Of a stretch of 35,832 nt of DNA, positions 7,236-15,374 are shown piece by piece; the first letter of the stretch is position 1; every line of letters starts with the position of its first letter. The notes beneath the pieces were generated by a model, which was not told where the DNA came from, did not search any database, and saw only the letters and a program-made list of their open reading frames with translations. The position numbers and the translations under genes are program-made. This DNA is from Desulfobulbaceae bacterium (GTDB lineage Bacteria; Desulfobacterota; Desulfobulbia; Desulfobulbales; SURF-16). The stretch spans positions 1-35,832 of the forward strand of contig JANTGB010000001.1 of the NCBI GenBank assembly GCA_024763115.1. Direction: 5' to 3'.

Positions 7236-10200
7236 ATGGCAATGATAGAAGATGAAGAAACCCTGTTGGCCTTTATTGAAGAGTCACTGGAACATATGGA
7301 TGGTATTGAGTCTGATCTTCTCACAATTGAAGAAAACGGTGAAGATATTGACGAGGATCTGGTAAACAAAGTTTTCCGGGCAGTCCATTCAATTAAGGGA
7401 GGGGCCGGTTTTCTGGGCCTGGAACGGGTCAAGGAAGTCGCCCATGCGGCCGAGAATCTCCTGAACCTGGTGCGGAATAAGGAACTTGTGCCTACCCCGG
7501 AACGAATCAGCATCCTGCTGGAAACATTCGACCTGCTGAATTCCCTAATTAATGATGCGCAAAACAGTAATGAGGTGGATGTCTCCCAGCAGATTTTCGC
7601 CTTGAAAAAGGCTGTCGCTTCATCCGAAGAAATCAGTGACGAAGAAGCGGCAGCAAGTGATGACGCCAACCTGATAACATTAGGCATCCCTGATCATCCG
7701 GATCTGTTCTCGATCAACAAAGTTGAACTTGCCCAGCATCTGAAAGGCGGCAATAATCTTTATATCCTTGAGTACGACATGATAAAGGATATAGAACAAA
7801 AAGATAAAACTCCACTGGATGTTATTAATGACCTGATCCAAACCGGTAATTACCTTGACTCCAAAGTAGACACGGAAAAAGTAGGTCATCTGGAAGACGA
7901 CCGGGAAGAGATGCATATTCCCTTTTTCGCCCTTTTTGCTACAATTATGGATACGGATATCCTTACCGGTTTTGTTGGTCTTGATGAATCCTGTATCCAT
8001 TCAATTTCTCTGGATATGATGTCTCAGGCCGATTCCGCATCCCCGGCTGAGACTGTAACTTCCACAACTGCTGAGTCAACTGCCGCTGCAGCGCCTTCCC
8101 CGGAACCAGCTGCAACTGAACCTGCTCCGGCCCCTGCTCAGCCGGCAGCAACCGCAGAACCAGCCCCTGCTGATGTAAAACCGAAAAAAAGCGGCGGTCT
8201 TCCTCCTGCCAAAAAAATGGTTAAAGATAGCAGTCTGCGGGTGAATGTTAAAATTCTAGATAATCTGATGACCATGGCCGGCGAACTGGTTTTAACCAGA
8301 AATCAGCTGGTTCAGGCTGTTACCTCTGATAATCAACAGGGGATCGACACCGTGTCTCAACGTCTTGACCTGGTGACCTCGGAACTTCAGGAGGCCATTA
8401 TGTCGACCCGGATGCAGCCCATCGGCAATGTTTTTCATAAATTCAAACGGGTGGTGCGCGATCTTTCCAAATCCCTGAACAAACAAATCAACCTTATTAT
8501 AGAAGGTGAAGAGGTAGAGCTTGACAAGACGATTATTGAGGCAATCGGCGACCCTCTTACTCATCTGGTGCGCAACTCGGTCGACCACGGCATTGAACTG
8601 CCGGAAACCAGGGTAATGAACGGCAAGAACGCTGAAGGTCTGCTGCGCCTGTCCGCCTATCATGAAGGGGGTCAGGTAATAATCGCCATTGAAGATGACG
8701 GGGCCGGGATAAATACAGAAAAATTAAAAGAAAAAGCTATGGTCAGCGCTACTTACGATCGCGCTCAGCTTGACGGCATGAGTGAAAAAGAACTGGCTAA
8801 ACTCATCTTTATGCCTGGTCTGTCCACTGCCGAACAGGTTACCGATGTCTCTGGCCGCGGGGTTGGAATGGATGTGGTTCATACCAACCTGACTGAACTG
8901 GGCGGAGTTATTGACATTGAAACCGCTCCGGGAGCAGGAACAACCATTACCATTAAACTTCCCCTGACCCTGGCAATTATCCCCAGCCAGATTATTACTG
9001 CCGGCAGGGATCGTTTTGCCATTCCTCAGGTTAACCTGGTTGAACTGGTCAGAATTCCGGCAGCCCAGGTCAAGGAGCGGATTGAAAAAATAGGTTCAGC
9101 CCTGGTTATGCGGCTCCGGGGTGAACTGCTGCCCCTGGTCAGCCTCTGCGATGCCCTGGAAATCGAAAAAATTTATATTGATGCTGAAACTGAAAAAACA
9201 CTTACGGATCGTCGGACAAATATAGCTGACCGGCGGGGCATAAGCCATGAGCTGGAGGAGGACCAGGAGGCGGAAAGTGCCGATATTCAGGAAGATAACG
9301 ATGAACGGCGGGCCAGTAGCGACAGGCGTGTCAGTCCAGCCAGTGCCTACAACGTTGTTGTTCTCTCTGCCGGAGATTTTCATTATGGTCTTATCGTCGA
9401 TTCCCTGCTCGATTCTGAAGAAATTGTCGTCAAACCTCTGGGCGGACATCTGCGGGAATGTAAGGCGTATGCCGGCGCTACTATTCAGGGTGACGGCCGC
9501 ATAGCCATGATTCTCGACGTTGTTGGCCTGTCAAATATTATGAACCTGTCAACCGTGGCTGAAAACGTTAAAAATAAAATGCAGCAGCAGGAAAGCAGAG
9601 TTAAAGGCGGAGAAGATTCCCAGACCCTGCTCATTGTCCAGAATACCCCGGAAGAGCAGATGGCCATACCTCTGGGACTTGTTTCCCGTATTGAAAAGAT
9701 TAAAACTACTGATATTGAAATTACCGGGGGCCGTCGTAACATCCAGTATCGGGGCGGCAGCCTGCCTCTCTTCAGCGTTGATGAAGTGGCCAACGTCGGG
9801 CACTATGAAGATGAGAACGCCAACTGTTACGTTGTGGTTTTTCCCATTGGCGGTAAAGAAGTCGGTATCCTGATGTCGGAAATCCTCGATATACTTGATA
9901 CAAATGAAAAGGTTGATGATATTTCCCATCGTCAGCCGGGCATCCTGGGCTCAATGATCATTTTTGACAAAATCACCCTGCTGGTTGATCTTTATGGTGT
10001 TGTGACCGCAGTTATGCCTGAATGGGCTCTTCTCACCACTCAAGGCGGAGAAGATGGAAAAGGCGAAGGCCATAATGTTCTGATTGTTGAAGATTCAAAA
10101 TTTTTCATGAACCAGATAACTGAATTTGTTGCCGAGTCCGGCTACAACACCTTACAGGCCGAAGACGGAGTTTGTGCCCTGCAAGTGCTTGAAGAAAACC

Positions 10201-10430
10201 ATGTTGATCTAATCCTTACTGATATTGAAATGCCCAACATGGATGGCCTGGAATTGACCCGTCGGGTTCGGGCGGATGAACGCTGGCATAAGCTGCCGAT
10301 TATCGCTGTTACCTCAGTGGCCGGGGAAGCGGCTGAACAGCGGGGTCGGGAGGCCGGAGTTGACGCCTACCTGATAAAACTGGATCGGGAACAGATTACC
10401 AGCAAGATGCAGGAATATCTGACTGCTTAA
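7236..10430 (+). CDS. cheA: Hybrid chemotaxis histidine kinase CheA with C-terminal receiver
   Basis: This is a 1064-residue CheA. It has an N-terminal Hpt domain with phosphorylatable His51 in AVHSIKGGAG; an extra domain at about 140-265; and an Ala/Pro/Glu linker (about 272-335). Next come the dimerisation helices and the ATPase domain, with the N-box HLVRNSVDHG and glycine boxes DDGAGI and SGRGVGMD. A CheW-like P5 region and a second CheW-like segment follow, and then a receiver domain with Asp996 in ILTDIEMPNMDG. Classical CheA is about 650 residues; this is much larger. A charged insert with repeated DRR units (DRRTNIADRRG, later SSDRRVS) interrupts the first CheW-like domain. The receiver may act as a phosphate sink or tune the kinase. 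AGGG sits 8 bases before ATG 7236, which is preferred over ATG 7230. It is 35 bases after the STAS gene and 15 before cheW. Confidence 0.93.
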   Translation: MAMIEDEETLLAFIEESLEHMDGIESDLLTIEENGEDIDEDLVNKVFRAVHSIKGGAGFLGLERVKEVAHAAENLLNLVRNKELVPTPERISILLETFDLLNSLINDAQNSNEVDVSQQIFALKKAVASSEEISDEEAAASDDANLITLGIPDHPDLFSINKVELAQHLKGGNNLYILEYDMIKDIEQKDKTPLDVINDLIQTGNYLDSKVDTEKVGHLEDDREEMHIPFFALFATIMDTDILTGFVGLDESCIHSISLDMMSQADSASPAETVTSTTAESTAAAAPSPEPAATEPAPAPAQPAATAEPAPADVKPKKSGGLPPAKKMVKDSSLRVNVKILDNLMTMAGELVLTRNQLVQAVTSDNQQGIDTVSQRLDLVTSELQEAIMSTRMQPIGNVFHKFKRVVRDLSKSLNKQINLIIEGEEVELDKTIIEAIGDPLTHLVRNSVDHGIELPETRVMNGKNAEGLLRLSAYHEGGQVIIAIEDDGAGINTEKLKEKAMVSATYDRAQLDGMSEKELAKLIFMPGLSTAEQVTDVSGRGVGMDVVHTNLTELGGVIDIETAPGAGTTITIKLPLTLAIIPSQIITAGRDRFAIPQVNLVELVRIPAAQVKERIEKIGSALVMRLRGELLPLVSLCDALEIEKIYIDAETEKTLTDRRTNIADRRGISHELEEDQEAESADIQEDNDERRASSDRRVSPASAYNVVVLSAGDFHYGLIVDSLLDSEEIVVKPLGGHLRECKAYAGATIQGDGRIAMILDVVGLSNIMNLSTVAENVKNKMQQQESRVKGGEDSQTLLIVQNTPEEQMAIPLGLVSRIEKIKTTDIEITGGRRNIQYRGGSLPLFSVDEVANVGHYEDENANCYVVVFPIGGKEVGILMSEILDILDTNEKVDDISHRQPGILGSMIIFDKITLLVDLYGVVTAVMPEWALLTTQGGEDGKGEGHNVLIVEDSKFFMNQITEFVAESGYNTLQAEDGVCALQVLEENHVDLILTDIEMPNMDGLELTRRVRADERWHKLPIIAVTSVAGEAAEQRGREAGVDAYLIKLDREQITSKMQEYLTA

Positions 10431-10445
10431 ACAAGGAGTAATCTG

Positions 10446-10898
10446 ATGGCGGAAACAGCAGCACATAACAGCAATATGCGGGAACTGGCCTTATTCAAGG
10501 TAAATGACATGATCTGCGGTCTTGACACCTCTCTGGTGCAGGAAATAAACAAGCAAACCGACATAACCGATGTCCATCTGGCTCCCGACTATGTCAGGGG
10601 GGTTATGAACCTGCGGGGTGAAATTGCCACGGTTATTGATCTGCGGACTAAATTCGGGCTCGAATCACTGGAGATAAACGATGAAATGAAGGTGGTCGTA
10701 GTCAGGCAGGGTACGGAAAATATCGGCCTGCTGGTTGACAGTGTCAGCGATGTGGTGATGGCTGATTCTAATGAAATATCGCCGCCGCCATCTAATGTTT
10801 CCGGGGTAACCGGTATTTTTTTTGATGGTATTTATACTATGGAACAGGATCTGGTGGCAGTACTGAATGTTGATGAGCTTTTAAAAATAACTGATTAA
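10446..10898 (+). CDS. cheW: Chemotaxis coupling protein CheW
   Basis: The 150-residue protein is a single CheW domain. Typical stretches are ALFKVNDMICGLDTSLVQEI, YVRGVMNLRGEIATVIDLR (the conserved core) and IGLLVDSVSDVV. CheW bridges chemoreceptor tips and the P5 domain of CheA in the membrane-associated array. AAGGAG lies 7 bases before the ATG, and the gene follows cheA by 15 bases, so it is in the same operon. The N-terminus has about 12 extra polar residues. A hairpin follows the stop codon before the next receptor gene. Confidence 0.95.
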   Translation: MAETAAHNSNMRELALFKVNDMICGLDTSLVQEINKQTDITDVHLAPDYVRGVMNLRGEIATVIDLRTKFGLESLEINDEMKVVVVRQGTENIGLLVDSVSDVVMADSNEISPPPSNVSGVTGIFFDGIYTMEQDLVAVLNVDELLKITD

Positions 10899-10908
10899 TT
10901 CAGTGTAG

Positions 10909-10925
10909 GGTGCGCATTGCGCACC
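10909..10925. repeat. GGTGCGC hairpin between cheW and the PilJ receptor
   Basis: GGTGCGC (10909-10915) and GCGCACC (10919-10925) form a perfect 7-bp stem with an ATT loop, 11 bases after the cheW stop. There is no T-run. It resembles small REP-type palindromes found between genes in many proteobacteria. It could slow RNA decay or transcription between cheW and the receptor. Confidence 0.5.
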
Positions 10926-10980
10926 AAAGTTAAGTTTTAATCAGCCGGTTAAACAGTTCTGTCATGCATAAGGGTAAAAA

Positions 10981-12708
10981 ATGAGCATAAAAATTAAACT
11001 TTTCTTGATTGTCAACACTCTTTCCCTGATCATTGCCGGAATGTTTTTTATTACCTTAAATGCCACATCAAACAGCAAGGATGACGGTTTAATCATAAAC
11101 CTGGCCGGTCGCCAGCGCATGCTGACCCAGAAAATGACCAAGGAAATTGTTTTTCTGGACATGAAACGGCAGACCGGGCAGACCGTTACGCCCGAAGACA
11201 TAACGAAAGTCAAAGATACCACCCAGATTTTTGCCCAGACCTTAAACGTCCTGCTGAACGGCGGCAAAGCCCCTCTAAGCCTGGATCCGGCCACGACCAA
11301 ATTTCGGGAATGTCCTCCTGCCCGGGAACCGGCTAAAAGTCAGCTTAACAGGGTTTTCTTAATGTGGCAGGATTTCTTGGCCAGGGTGGAAAAATTAAGC
11401 AGCCAAAGTGATGAAGATAGTCTGCAATATATCGAGACTCATAATGTTAATCTACTTAAAGAGATGAACAAGGCAGTCGGCATGATGCAGAAGCAGTCGG
11501 AAAAAAGGATTAAAACTCTGCTGTTCAGTCTGATAATTGCCATTGTTATCGCTATAATCTTCTCGCTTTATGCCGGGCTGACCGTCAGGGCCATTATCAG
11601 CCGTCTTAATAAAATAAAAGCCTTTGCTGCCAGGATGGGCCAGGGAGATCTGACCGGTTCCATCGGAGTTAAAAAACTTGATGATGAGCTGGGATCAATT
11701 GCTCTGACCATGGATGAAACATGCTCGTCCTTGGCAAAAATGTTTGGAAAAATTCTCGCCAATGCCGATAATCTGAGTGCCAGCGCCACCGAGTTAAACA
11801 CTCTTGCGGCCAATATGACGGAGGTAAGTTCCACTACTTCGGAAAAATCAGGCTCAGTGGCTGCGGCCAGCGAAGAGATGAGTGTTACGATGTCTACAGT
11901 GGCTGACACTACCGACACCTTAAGTCAACAGGTTAATCAGGTCGCGACCGCCAGCCAGGAAACAGCGCAGAACATATCTACCGTAGCTGCAGCTACTGAG
12001 GAAATGAGCGCCACGGTAACGGATATTGCCGCCAATACCGAACAGGCCCGCAGTGTAACCGACAAGGCCATGGATAATGTTAAAAATGCCTCGGAAAGGG
12101 TGGATGAGCTGGGCGGTTCGGCCCTGGAAATTAATAAAATTACTGATGTGATTGTGGAAATTGCCGAGCAGACCAAGTTGCTGGCCTTAAACGCCACTAT
12201 TGAGGCGGCAAGGGCCGGAGAGGCGGGAAAAGGTTTTGCCGTGGTGGCCAATGAGATTAAGGAACTGGCGTCTCAGACCAACAACGCTATTGTGGAAATT
12301 CGCGGCAAGGTTGAGACCATGCAGAATTCGACCAACAACACTATTAATGAAATTACCAATATTACCGGGGTAATGAACGAGGTAAATGAAATAGTGGTCA
12401 ACATTGCCGGTGCGGTTGAAGAGCAGTCGGTTACCACCCAGGATGTGGCCCGTAATATCAGTGAGGCGGTAAACAGCGTGCAACTGATGAGTGATAACGC
12501 CGGAACTGCTGCTGAAGGAATCACGGAAATTGTTGAAAATGTCGTCCAGGCTGCCGAGGTCTCAAAAACTATTGCCTTTGATATTGAAGATGTTAACCAG
12601 GGAGCCGGAAGAGTAAATCAGTCAGCAGAGCAGATTAACGGCCAGGCTGGGGAAGTCAGCAGTCTTGGTAATGAATTAACGGATATGGTCAGCCATTTTA
12701 AGATTTGA
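10981..12708 (+). CDS. Methyl-accepting chemotaxis protein with PilJ-type sensor
   Basis: The 575-residue chemoreceptor has TM1 at about 7-27 and then a periplasmic four-helix PilJ/NarX-like domain with its hallmark INLAGRQRMLTQKMTKE (about 39-55). TM2 is at about 180-200 (LLFSLIIAIVIAIIFSLYAG). A HAMP domain and the signalling coiled coil follow, with tip EQTKLLALNATIEAARAGEA and the helix VVANEIKELASQ. PilJ-type domains occur in receptors for type IV pilus or surface sensing and, in NarX, for nitrate. The ligand or stimulus here is unknown. AGGG lies 6 bases before the ATG. It follows cheW by 82 bases, so it is likely a cognate receptor of this array. The ends of the coiled coil are rich in Ala/Glu/Gln, compatible with methylation by the nearby CheR. 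Confidence 0.93.
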   Translation: MSIKIKLFLIVNTLSLIIAGMFFITLNATSNSKDDGLIINLAGRQRMLTQKMTKEIVFLDMKRQTGQTVTPEDITKVKDTTQIFAQTLNVLLNGGKAPLSLDPATTKFRECPPAREPAKSQLNRVFLMWQDFLARVEKLSSQSDEDSLQYIETHNVNLLKEMNKAVGMMQKQSEKRIKTLLFSLIIAIVIAIIFSLYAGLTVRAIISRLNKIKAFAARMGQGDLTGSIGVKKLDDELGSIALTMDETCSSLAKMFGKILANADNLSASATELNTLAANMTEVSSTTSEKSGSVAAASEEMSVTMSTVADTTDTLSQQVNQVATASQETAQNISTVAAATEEMSATVTDIAANTEQARSVTDKAMDNVKNASERVDELGGSALEINKITDVIVEIAEQTKLLALNATIEAARAGEAGKGFAVVANEIKELASQTNNAIVEIRGKVETMQNSTNNTINEITNITGVMNEVNEIVVNIAGAVEEQSVTTQDVARNISEAVNSVQLMSDNAGTAAEGITEIVENVVQAAEVSKTIAFDIEDVNQGAGRVNQSAEQINGQAGEVSSLGNELTDMVSHFKI

Positions 12709-12760
12709 GTAGCTACCAGGCAATAAAGGGTATCAGTTTTCTGTCATCTGTCCCCTCTCT

Positions 12761-12859
12761 CGCAACACAGCTCTGCTGTGTTGCGTAACCATTGGCGCTC
12801 CGCGCCTGATTTTATGACGCAGAGCGTCGAAGCAGCGTCACACCGCAGAGCGGTGTGAC
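12761..12859. repeat. Cluster of four tandem REP-like hairpins
   Basis: Four perfect inverted repeats stand in a row between convergent genes. They are an 11-bp stem CGCAACACAGC/GCTGTGTTGCG (12761-12785, loop TCT); GGCGC/GCGCC (12794-12806, loop TCC); GACGC/GCGTC (12816-12828, loop AGA); and GTCACACCGC/GCGGTGTGAC (12837-12859, loop AGA). Three share a GC-AGA-GC apex or its complement. CTCTCTCG just before and CGAGAGG just after nearly pair with each other. The position after the receptor stop and the HEAT-gene stop suits a two-way transcription end; the tandem arrangement looks like a mosaic REP element. Confidence 0.6.
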
Positions 12860-12883
12860 GAGAGGTAGCTTGCGCGAGGGTGG

Positions 12884-12911
12884 TTTTCTGTCCTCTGTCC
12901 TCTGTCCTCTG
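12884..12911. repeat. Short tandem repeat (TCCTCTG)n
   Basis: Three to four copies of the 7-base unit TCCTCTG lie 8 bases from the stop codon of the HEAT-repeat gene. On the minus strand it reads CAGAGGA, the same simple-repeat family as at 28931-28967, 32344-32390 and 35649-35685. Confidence 0.6.
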
Positions 12912-12918
12912 GCTTATG

Positions 12919-14541
12919 TCATCTGACCTCTGAAATAGCCGCCTGCAGTTCCTCAGCCGTAAAGGGTTTATGTAAAATCTGATTGACCCCGACCCTGATG
13001 GCCTCGTCATGGTCAGGGTTCTCGCTCTGGGTAGTCACCATGACAATGGGCAGCTCCTCTTTGGAATAAAGGGCGCGGATATTTTCCGTTAATTCAATTC
13101 CGGTAATATCCGGCATATTCAGGTCAGTAAAAAGTAAATCAGGTTTTTTCTTTTTTACCTGCTCAATGGCTGAGGCGGGAAATTCAAAGAGCCGGGAATC
13201 CACCCCGATTTGAAAGAGAACATTCTTGTAGATCGACAGAATCATCCGCGAATCATCCACCGCGTAAACCAGCAGTTTTTCGCCGCCAGCTTCTTCTTCA
13301 GGAGTTATTCTGCGGGCCAGTTCATTATAACCGTTATCACGGAACAATTTAACAAACTGGTTCCTTAGATCAGGATGGGCTTTGGTAGTAAGAAAATCAA
13401 CTGCCAGATCCTGAAATTGTTCCAGATCAACAATTCTCATTAATACTTTATAGGCCTCAGCATTCAGAAAGGCGGCAACTACCCGCTCAGCCTCACGCCC
13501 GCCCTGCTGAATCATATTCTGCACTCCGGCAATTAAAATATCAGTACAGTTACGCTCTATGGCCCTGGCCGTGGCAATCTGAACATGATCCTCCTTATCC
13601 GTCAGGCCGTCGGCCAGGACATAGGAACCGGTTTTAAGCGGCAGCATTCCCAGGGCTTCATAGGCGGCAAAACGGACATTGGCATCTTCCGGCTCATCAT
13701 GGAGGAGCTGGCGGATAGTCCGCACCGCGCTGTCATCACCGATAAAGCCTAAAACATTTAAGGTAAGAATCAGTAGATCAGGATCAGACTGGCTGAGATT
13801 AGCAGTGAGGGTAGGAATTGCCTTAGCCCCGATCTTGATTAAATTACTCCTGGCCCTGCTGCGAATATGGGCATGGGGTGAATTTAAGGCTTTGCCAAGT
13901 TCTTCAATGGCATGTTGATCCTGCAGCTTGGCAAAACCGTCAAGAATCATCAGGTCAAGATCACTGTCCGTTCCCATCCGGTCAGCAAGGAAACGCACGG
14001 AACTTTCAGCGGCAATATTGGCCAGAGCCATAATTGCCGCCACCACCAGTTCCCGGCTGCCTGAATAAAGATATTCGCTGATCGTGGTTATTGTTTCATG
14101 ACTGCCGATTGCCCCCAGGGCGCCGATAACCGCTTTTAATAATTTTTTATCCTGGGCGGTATCAAGGATATTAAGCAGGGTTGGAACCGCCTCCCCATAT
14201 TCCATTTCACCGATTATCTCCACCAGAATTTCTTTATCCTTATAAGCCGGGTTGTCCAGAAGAGTCAGCAGATGACCGGGATTTTCCAGCCCAAGCTTTA
14301 AAAGCATTGAACGGATAACCAGATCCGGCACCGCGAAGGTTTGGGGCGCAACAACCAGATGAGCCAGCAGGGAAATAGCAGTACCAGTATTGGAGCGGGC
14401 CAGTTCGCCCAGAACCTTGTTCTGAGCCTTGGCATCCAGCAGGCCGAAACTTTCCATTAAAAGCTGGCCTTTAATCATATCGTCAATATTTAAGACATGA
14501 TTTAATTCAACCAAAAAATCATTAGGATCAACACTTGCCAT
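12919..14541 (-). CDS. HEAT-repeat protein with C-terminal receiver domain
   Basis: The 540-residue protein carries a long series of HEAT/Armadillo-like helical repeats (about 60-410), such as AVPTLLNILDTAQDKKLLKA, SRELVVAAIMALANIAAESS and DANVRFAAYEALGMLP. A receiver domain follows (about 420-540) with the acidic pair in YAVDDSRM, phosphoacceptor Asp473 in LFTDLNMPD, and Lys in LHKPF. The gene overlaps cheR by 1 base (TAATG), so it belongs to the cheB-cheR operon and is probably phosphorylated by the CheA encoded at 7236. HEAT repeats usually form a protein-binding scaffold, so phosphorylation may switch binding to an unknown partner. The window has no stand-alone CheY, which makes this a candidate output protein. 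It is soluble with no signal peptide. Confidence 0.88.
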   Translation of the reverse strand: MASVDPNDFLVELNHVLNIDDMIKGQLLMESFGLLDAKAQNKVLGELARSNTGTAISLLAHLVVAPQTFAVPDLVIRSMLLKLGLENPGHLLTLLDNPAYKDKEILVEIIGEMEYGEAVPTLLNILDTAQDKKLLKAVIGALGAIGSHETITTISEYLYSGSRELVVAAIMALANIAAESSVRFLADRMGTDSDLDLMILDGFAKLQDQHAIEELGKALNSPHAHIRSRARSNLIKIGAKAIPTLTANLSQSDPDLLILTLNVLGFIGDDSAVRTIRQLLHDEPEDANVRFAAYEALGMLPLKTGSYVLADGLTDKEDHVQIATARAIERNCTDILIAGVQNMIQQGGREAERVVAAFLNAEAYKVLMRIVDLEQFQDLAVDFLTTKAHPDLRNQFVKLFRDNGYNELARRITPEEEAGGEKLLVYAVDDSRMILSIYKNVLFQIGVDSRLFEFPASAIEQVKKKKPDLLFTDLNMPDITGIELTENIRALYSKEELPIVMVTTQSENPDHDEAIRVGVNQILHKPFTAEELQAAISEVR

Positions 14542-15374
14542 TATTTTACCTGATAAAATATTGAATTATGATACTCACACCGTTCATAACGTTCACTGAC
14601 CCCGTAAAGGGATTCGGTGGAGCCGATTAATAACACTCCGCCGGGGCTTATCTGCTCGGCGATGCGGTTAAAAAGACTCTTGCGGTCTTCCATACTGAAA
14701 TAAATTGCCACATTACGACAGAAAACAATATCAAACTTACCCAGCAGAGAAAATGATTCCATTAAATTCTGCTTACGGAAAAAAGCCATTGAGCGCAGTT
14801 CGTCCTTAACCCGAAAGCTTGAACCATCCTGGACAAAATACTTCCTGAGCAGATTATCCGGCATGCCCCGGCCAATTTCAAACTGGGAATAATTGGCCCG
14901 ACTCGCCTGGACAATAGCGGAATCAGCAATATCGGTTCCGACTATTTTAATCCGGTATTTACTGATACCAGGTCCTAAAAGTTCATGGAGACAGATGGCA
15001 ATGGTATAAACTTCCTGGCCGGTGGAACAGGCGGAACTCCAGATATTAATAGCCCTGGATGGTAAAGAACTCTGCTCAAGTCGATCGATTAAATCAGGAA
15101 TTATTTTAAATTTAAACAGATCAAATGGTTTCTGATCCCGGAAAAAAGAGGTCTCATTGGTGCTCATGGCATCAATAAGCTTATTAGTCAGTTTCTTTGT
15201 CCGGTCTTTGATAATTTCATTGTAAAGATCGGTAAAACTGGCGCAGCCCAGTTCAGCAGCCAGAGGGGAAAGACGGCTTTCAAGCAGGTATGCCTTAGTG
15301 CTGTCCAGAACAATGCCGCATTGTTTATAAACATAATCGGCAATCTGTTTATGTTCTACGGGATTAATTTTCAT
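14541..15374 (-). CDS. cheR: Chemotaxis protein methyltransferase CheR
   Basis: The 277-residue enzyme uses S-adenosylmethionine to methylate glutamates on chemoreceptor coiled coils. The N-terminal all-helical CheR domain (about 1-75) contains STNETSFFRD at its boundary. The SAM-binding Rossmann domain has the motif WSSACSTGQEVYTIA, then VGTDIADSA and IVFCRNVAIYF. The ATG directly follows the cheB stop (TAAATG) and the gene overlaps the HEAT-receiver gene by 1 base. No strong ribosome binding site is visible, so it probably relies on coupling to cheB translation. Likely substrates are the receptors at 4420 and 10981; neither ends in a CheR tether pentapeptide. Confidence 0.95.
   Translation of the reverse strand: MKINPVEHKQIADYVYKQCGIVLDSTKAYLLESRLSPLAAELGCASFTDLYNEIIKDRTKKLTNKLIDAMSTNETSFFRDQKPFDLFKFKIIPDLIDRLEQSSLPSRAINIWSSACSTGQEVYTIAICLHELLGPGISKYRIKIVGTDIADSAIVQASRANYSQFEIGRGMPDNLLRKYFVQDGSSFRVKDELRSMAFFRKQNLMESFSLLGKFDIVFCRNVAIYFSMEDRKSLFNRIAEQISPGGVLLIGSTESLYGVSERYERCEYHNSIFYQVK

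Noticed and set aside
7190..7687. 165-codon open frame antisense to the cheA start
   Set aside because: It lies wholly over the well-supported STAS end and CheA Hpt domain. Its serine/arginine-rich composition is what the complement of that coding sequence gives, and it has no ribosome binding site.
12761..12859. Possible CRISPR array
   Set aside because: The hairpins differ from one another in sequence and are not equally spaced by unique spacers; there are no cas genes.
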